Shown: positions 61,648 through 64,000 of the stretch, piece after piece | Layout of the letters: every line of letters starts with the position of its first letter | Numbering within the stretch: position 1 is the stretch's first letter | Assembly: GCA_963575745.1 (NCBI GenBank) | Contig: CAUYUJ010000146.1 | Location: forward strand, 1-64,000 | Direction of reading: 5' to 3' | DNA length: 64,000 bases | DNA from: Prorocentrum cordatum | Taxonomy: Eukaryota > Sar > Dinophyceae > Prorocentrales > Prorocentraceae | Notes under the pieces: model-generated | The model's database searches: none | Told to the model about the DNA's origin: nothing | The model's input: the letters and a program-made list of their open reading frames with translations, nothing else | Position numbers and translations under genes: made by a program

Positions 61648-62118
61648 TTACATGCGAAGGGGGTCGGCGCCTTCTTGCCAGGAGCTGCCGACTGGCGGCA
61701 TCTTGGACCCTAGTTTGCACCAGTTGCCCCAATGGTCGCGGTACCAAAGTGCCTGATCGAATGGATCGTCATCTTCCAAACCTGTCCTCCGAACAGTCTT
61801 CTCATCCCACAACCCACCACGCTCCAAGACAGCAGCCCCCGCTGCTGCGAGGGCTACAGCAGCCCCCGCTACTGCGAGGGTTTCTTTCTTGGAGCTCGCC
61901 TTGCGCCGAGCTAGCGGCCGCGCGGCCGCCTTCGCCGACGCTGCCGTGGGTCGAGCCGCAGCCCCAGCGCGCTTGCTCGAATGAGGTCTGTGATCCGGTT
62001 TCCGAAAAGCCCTCTTCTCGCCGACGCGGCATCGTCCCGTCCTTGTGTCGGGTTTCCTATTCCTCTTCTCGCCGATGCGGCATCGCCCGATCCTTGCGTC
62101 AAGCTTCCTAACCTTCAT
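61648..62118 (-). CDS. Small basic protein, copy 2
   Basis: ATG 62,118 opens MKVRKLDARIGRCRIGEKRN, the counterpart of the gene at 43,933-44,403, and the full 156-residue frame is kept. Both tandem hairpins and the derived LAVAGAAVALAAAGAAV segment are intact. Differences from copy 1 include substitutions near the C-terminal Trp/Tyr-rich part (WYRDHWGNWCKLG). Retention of the frame in both copies supports coding. Function is unknown. Confidence 0.65.
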   Translation of the reverse strand: MKVRKLDARIGRCRIGEKRNRKPDTRTGRCRVGEKRAFRKPDHRPHSSKRAGAAARPTAASAKAAARPLARRKASSKKETLAVAGAAVALAAAGAAVLERGGLWDEKTVRRTGLEDDDPFDQALWYRDHWGNWCKLGSKMPPVGSSWQEGADPLRM

Positions 62119-62644
62119 GGCTGGCGATCTCGAACCCAAACGGCACGGCAGAGATCGGGGGCGGGACAAAGAACTGACACATGGAGCGGGACCGGGACCG
62201 GGAGCCCGGGACCGGGACCAGCACCGACACCGGGACCGGGACCGGGTCCAGCACCCCCGTTCCCGGTCCCGGTCCCGGCCCCGGTCCCGGTCCCGGTCCC
62301 GTGGTCGGTTCTGCTGCTCGTCCAGGGCTCCCCGTCCCTGTCCCGCTCCCGGTCCCGGTCCCGCTCTCCCCCAGGTCCCGGTCCCGGTCCCGGTGTCGGT
62401 CCTGGCCCCTGCAGGACCCCTCCTCCTCCTCCTCCTCTTGCTCGCCCTCCTTTCCCCCCCAGCAAAAAGCAAACGACGACGACGAGCACGGCGACAACGA
62501 CCACGATTTCTTCAGCCGCTCAATGCGAGCGCCTGCCTCCTCGCGCGCGCGCGCGCCGAGCCCGCGCCTCAGATCTCTTATGATAACCCCCGCTGCTGCG
62601 GAGACCGCCCCCGCTGCTGCGGAGGTCTCCGCAGCCGCGCGCCG

Positions 62645-64000
62645 TCAGCTGGAGTCGCTTGAAGGGCTGCGGCGCCGCGACAATGCCTCGAACGCGTCAC
62701 TGTTGAACGCAAACGTGTCCGCAGGAAGCGGCGACTCCCTGGAAAGGAGCTGCGGCGGGGGAGGCTGCGGCGGCGGCCTCGGGACGAGCGGCGCTGCCAG
62801 AGGGCGGGGCGTCTGCGACTCTCTTGGCAGGAGCCGCTTTGGCGGAGGGTGCGGCGGCTGGCTCGGGACGAGCCGCGGTGGCGCAGGGTGCGGTGTCTCC
62901 TCCAGCGGGGGGGCCCCGCGGCGTCCTCCTCCACGCGGGGGAGATGGCGGTGGTGGTGGCATCATTGGCGGCATGCCTGGCGGACGGCATATCTGGCCTG
63001 GGAGGAGCGGGCGCCATGCCCTCGGCCTCAGCATCGCCTGGCCTGTGTGGGGTGGGTGCGCGGGCGGCGTGGGCAGGAACCGCCCTGCCCACGCCGCCCT
63101 GCGGTCGCCGCCCTCCACCTGCCCACTGCGTCTGGAGCGGCTGCGCCCCCTCTGCTCCTGCCCTCTGCGTCTGGAGCGGCTGCGCTCCCGCTGCTGCGAG
63201 GGCACTCTCCTCATTCGGTCTTTGCTCCTCTGCTCCCGCTTTCTGCGTGTGGAACGGCTGCCCCCCCGCTGCTGCGAGGGCTTCGCCCTCTTTGGGGTTC
63301 TGCTCCTGATATCTTTCTTCTTGTTTTTCTTCTTCTTCTTCTTCTTGTTTTTCTTCATCTTCTCCTTCTCCTTCTTCTCCTCCCTCTCACCTCTGTCAGG
63401 GTTGCTCTGTTCGTCCTGGGGCGGCGTGGGGCTGCAGAGGCCGACGGCGTCGCGCCCGTCGCCCTCAAGCTCCTCCTGGGCTCCGTGCGCCCCCGCTGCT
63501 GCGGAGGCTGCTGCTTCAGATTCTGTCTCCGCCTCCTCCTGGTCTCCGTGCGCCTCCGCTGCTGCTGAGGCTGTTGCTTCGGGTTCTGTCTCCGCCCACT
63601 CTCCCCGCTGTTTTTTCCCACTTGGCTTCCCGCTTCCGATCCTTCTTCCTGGCCGCGGCGCCTTTGCCAGACTTCCTGTTCTTGGCTTCTATAAAAACGA
63701 ACAATGTGTGGCAATGTTCCGTGAGGCGGTTCGCATCCTGGGCCTTGTGGATCACCCTGTGCAAGTGCGGCCAGTCATATGCATCCTGCTCCTTGCGCTC
63801 CGCGTCCGTGAGCCTGACCCAGGTCGGACGCGCCACCCAATCCAACTGGCGGTACTGCAGGCTGGTGAGGAGCCCCCAATGCTGCGGAGGCTGGGAAACC
63901 TGATTCAACCAGTGCGGCAGATCAGGCTGCCCGCCCGCAGGGCACTCGCGAACCTGAGCGGGGCCAAGAATCACGATGTAGTGCGGGTGCGTCACGTGAT
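62645..64000 (-). pseudogene. Degenerate EEP-like/SR-tail protein, copy 2, 5-prime truncated
   Basis: The window edge cuts the N-terminal part. The frame from about 63,995 reads HPHYIVILGPAQVRECPAGG and continues through the A5 run at 63,693-63,697 into IEAKNRKSGKGAAARKKDRK without a shift. It then breaks at a T6 run (63,611-63,616) that is T5 in copy 1. Beyond it the Lys-rich, Arg-Ser and proline-rich tail matches copy 1 almost exactly. The GC hairpin near 63,870 has lost its left stem (CCAA for CCGC), changing QQRR to QHWG. Confidence 0.75.

Larger units (their letters stand above)
59945..64000 (-). mobile_element. Partial second copy of the 24-kb element
   Basis: It aligns with 42,230-46,300 at a constant offset of 17,715 bp up to the CCGGTC minisatellite and 17,699-17,700 after it. 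I see only scattered substitutions, roughly 99% identity. Gap and window edges truncate it. It may be another insertion, a tandem copy or an unresolved haplotype joined by scaffolding. Confidence 0.93.

Noticed and set aside
59945-64000. Assembly duplication with no biological meaning
   Set aside because: Not fully excluded, but substitutions, indels in satellites and a changed hairpin show it is a distinct molecule, either another copy or a haplotype.

Overview
The window looks like a nuclear scaffold from a dinoflagellate, or a protist with a similar genome. The signs are very GC-rich codon use, dense micro- and minisatellites, a decayed Ty1/copia element, many small inverted-repeat transposons, long same-strand runs of protein-coding sequence, and a 100-N scaffold gap. 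The phylum is inferred from genome style. I see no rRNA, tRNA, CRISPR or bacterial operon, and most long open frames over satellites are not genes.

Layout. (1) 1-10.1 kb is almost wholly tandem repeat: C-rich repeats, three copies of a 1.05-kb unit alternating with TAC-triplet satellite, then 112-bp, CTCAGC and 73-bp arrays. (2) 10.1-11.8 kb is less repetitive and carries weak coding fragments. (3) 11,839-17,635 (minus strand) is a complete but frameshifted Ty1/copia retrotransposon with 149-bp LTRs, a 5-bp target duplication CATTC, a primer-binding-like site and gag-PR-IN-RT-RNaseH order. (4) 17.6-27.8 kb is a nest of MITE-like elements of at least five families, with GGA/CCT satellites. One MITE has both an occupied and an empty paralogous site here, proving TA-targeted insertion.

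(5) 27,880-52,065 is the main discovery: a 24.2-kb element bounded by 28-bp terminal inverted repeats (one mismatch) flanked by TA. All its recognisable genes lie on the minus strand. They include a pogo/Tc1-mariner-type DDE transposase with a CENP-B-like N-terminal half, an endonuclease/exonuclease/phosphatase-type (EEP) nuclease, a protein ending in an OTU-protease-like motif, a degenerate EEP-like protein with an SR-like tail, and several unrecognised proteins. Two private hairpin families fill it. One (CCGC-TGCT-GCGG with variable, self-complementary outer stems, about 60 copies, always the same orientation) sits inside reading frames in all three phases. The other (CCCCTCTG-TCA-CAGAGGGG) clusters just inside both termini and in an inverted array close to the exact middle.

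(6) 52.1-59.8 kb returns to CTTGGGG minisatellites, tandem arrays, MITEs and a third hairpin family. It ends with a 401-bp palindrome lying between two exon-like segments, a candidate introner. (7) After the gap, 59,945-64,000 is a roughly 99% identical partial second copy of the middle of the large element (42,230-46,300). The homopolymer indels that break one gene differ between the copies, which shows the underlying long frame is real.

How the parts fit: the transposase, TA-flanked termini, subterminal hairpins and cargo genes suggest a very large self-mobilising DNA transposon. Its genes tolerate, or have been seeded by, an in-frame palindromic repeat. Activity, expression and exact ends remain to be tested.
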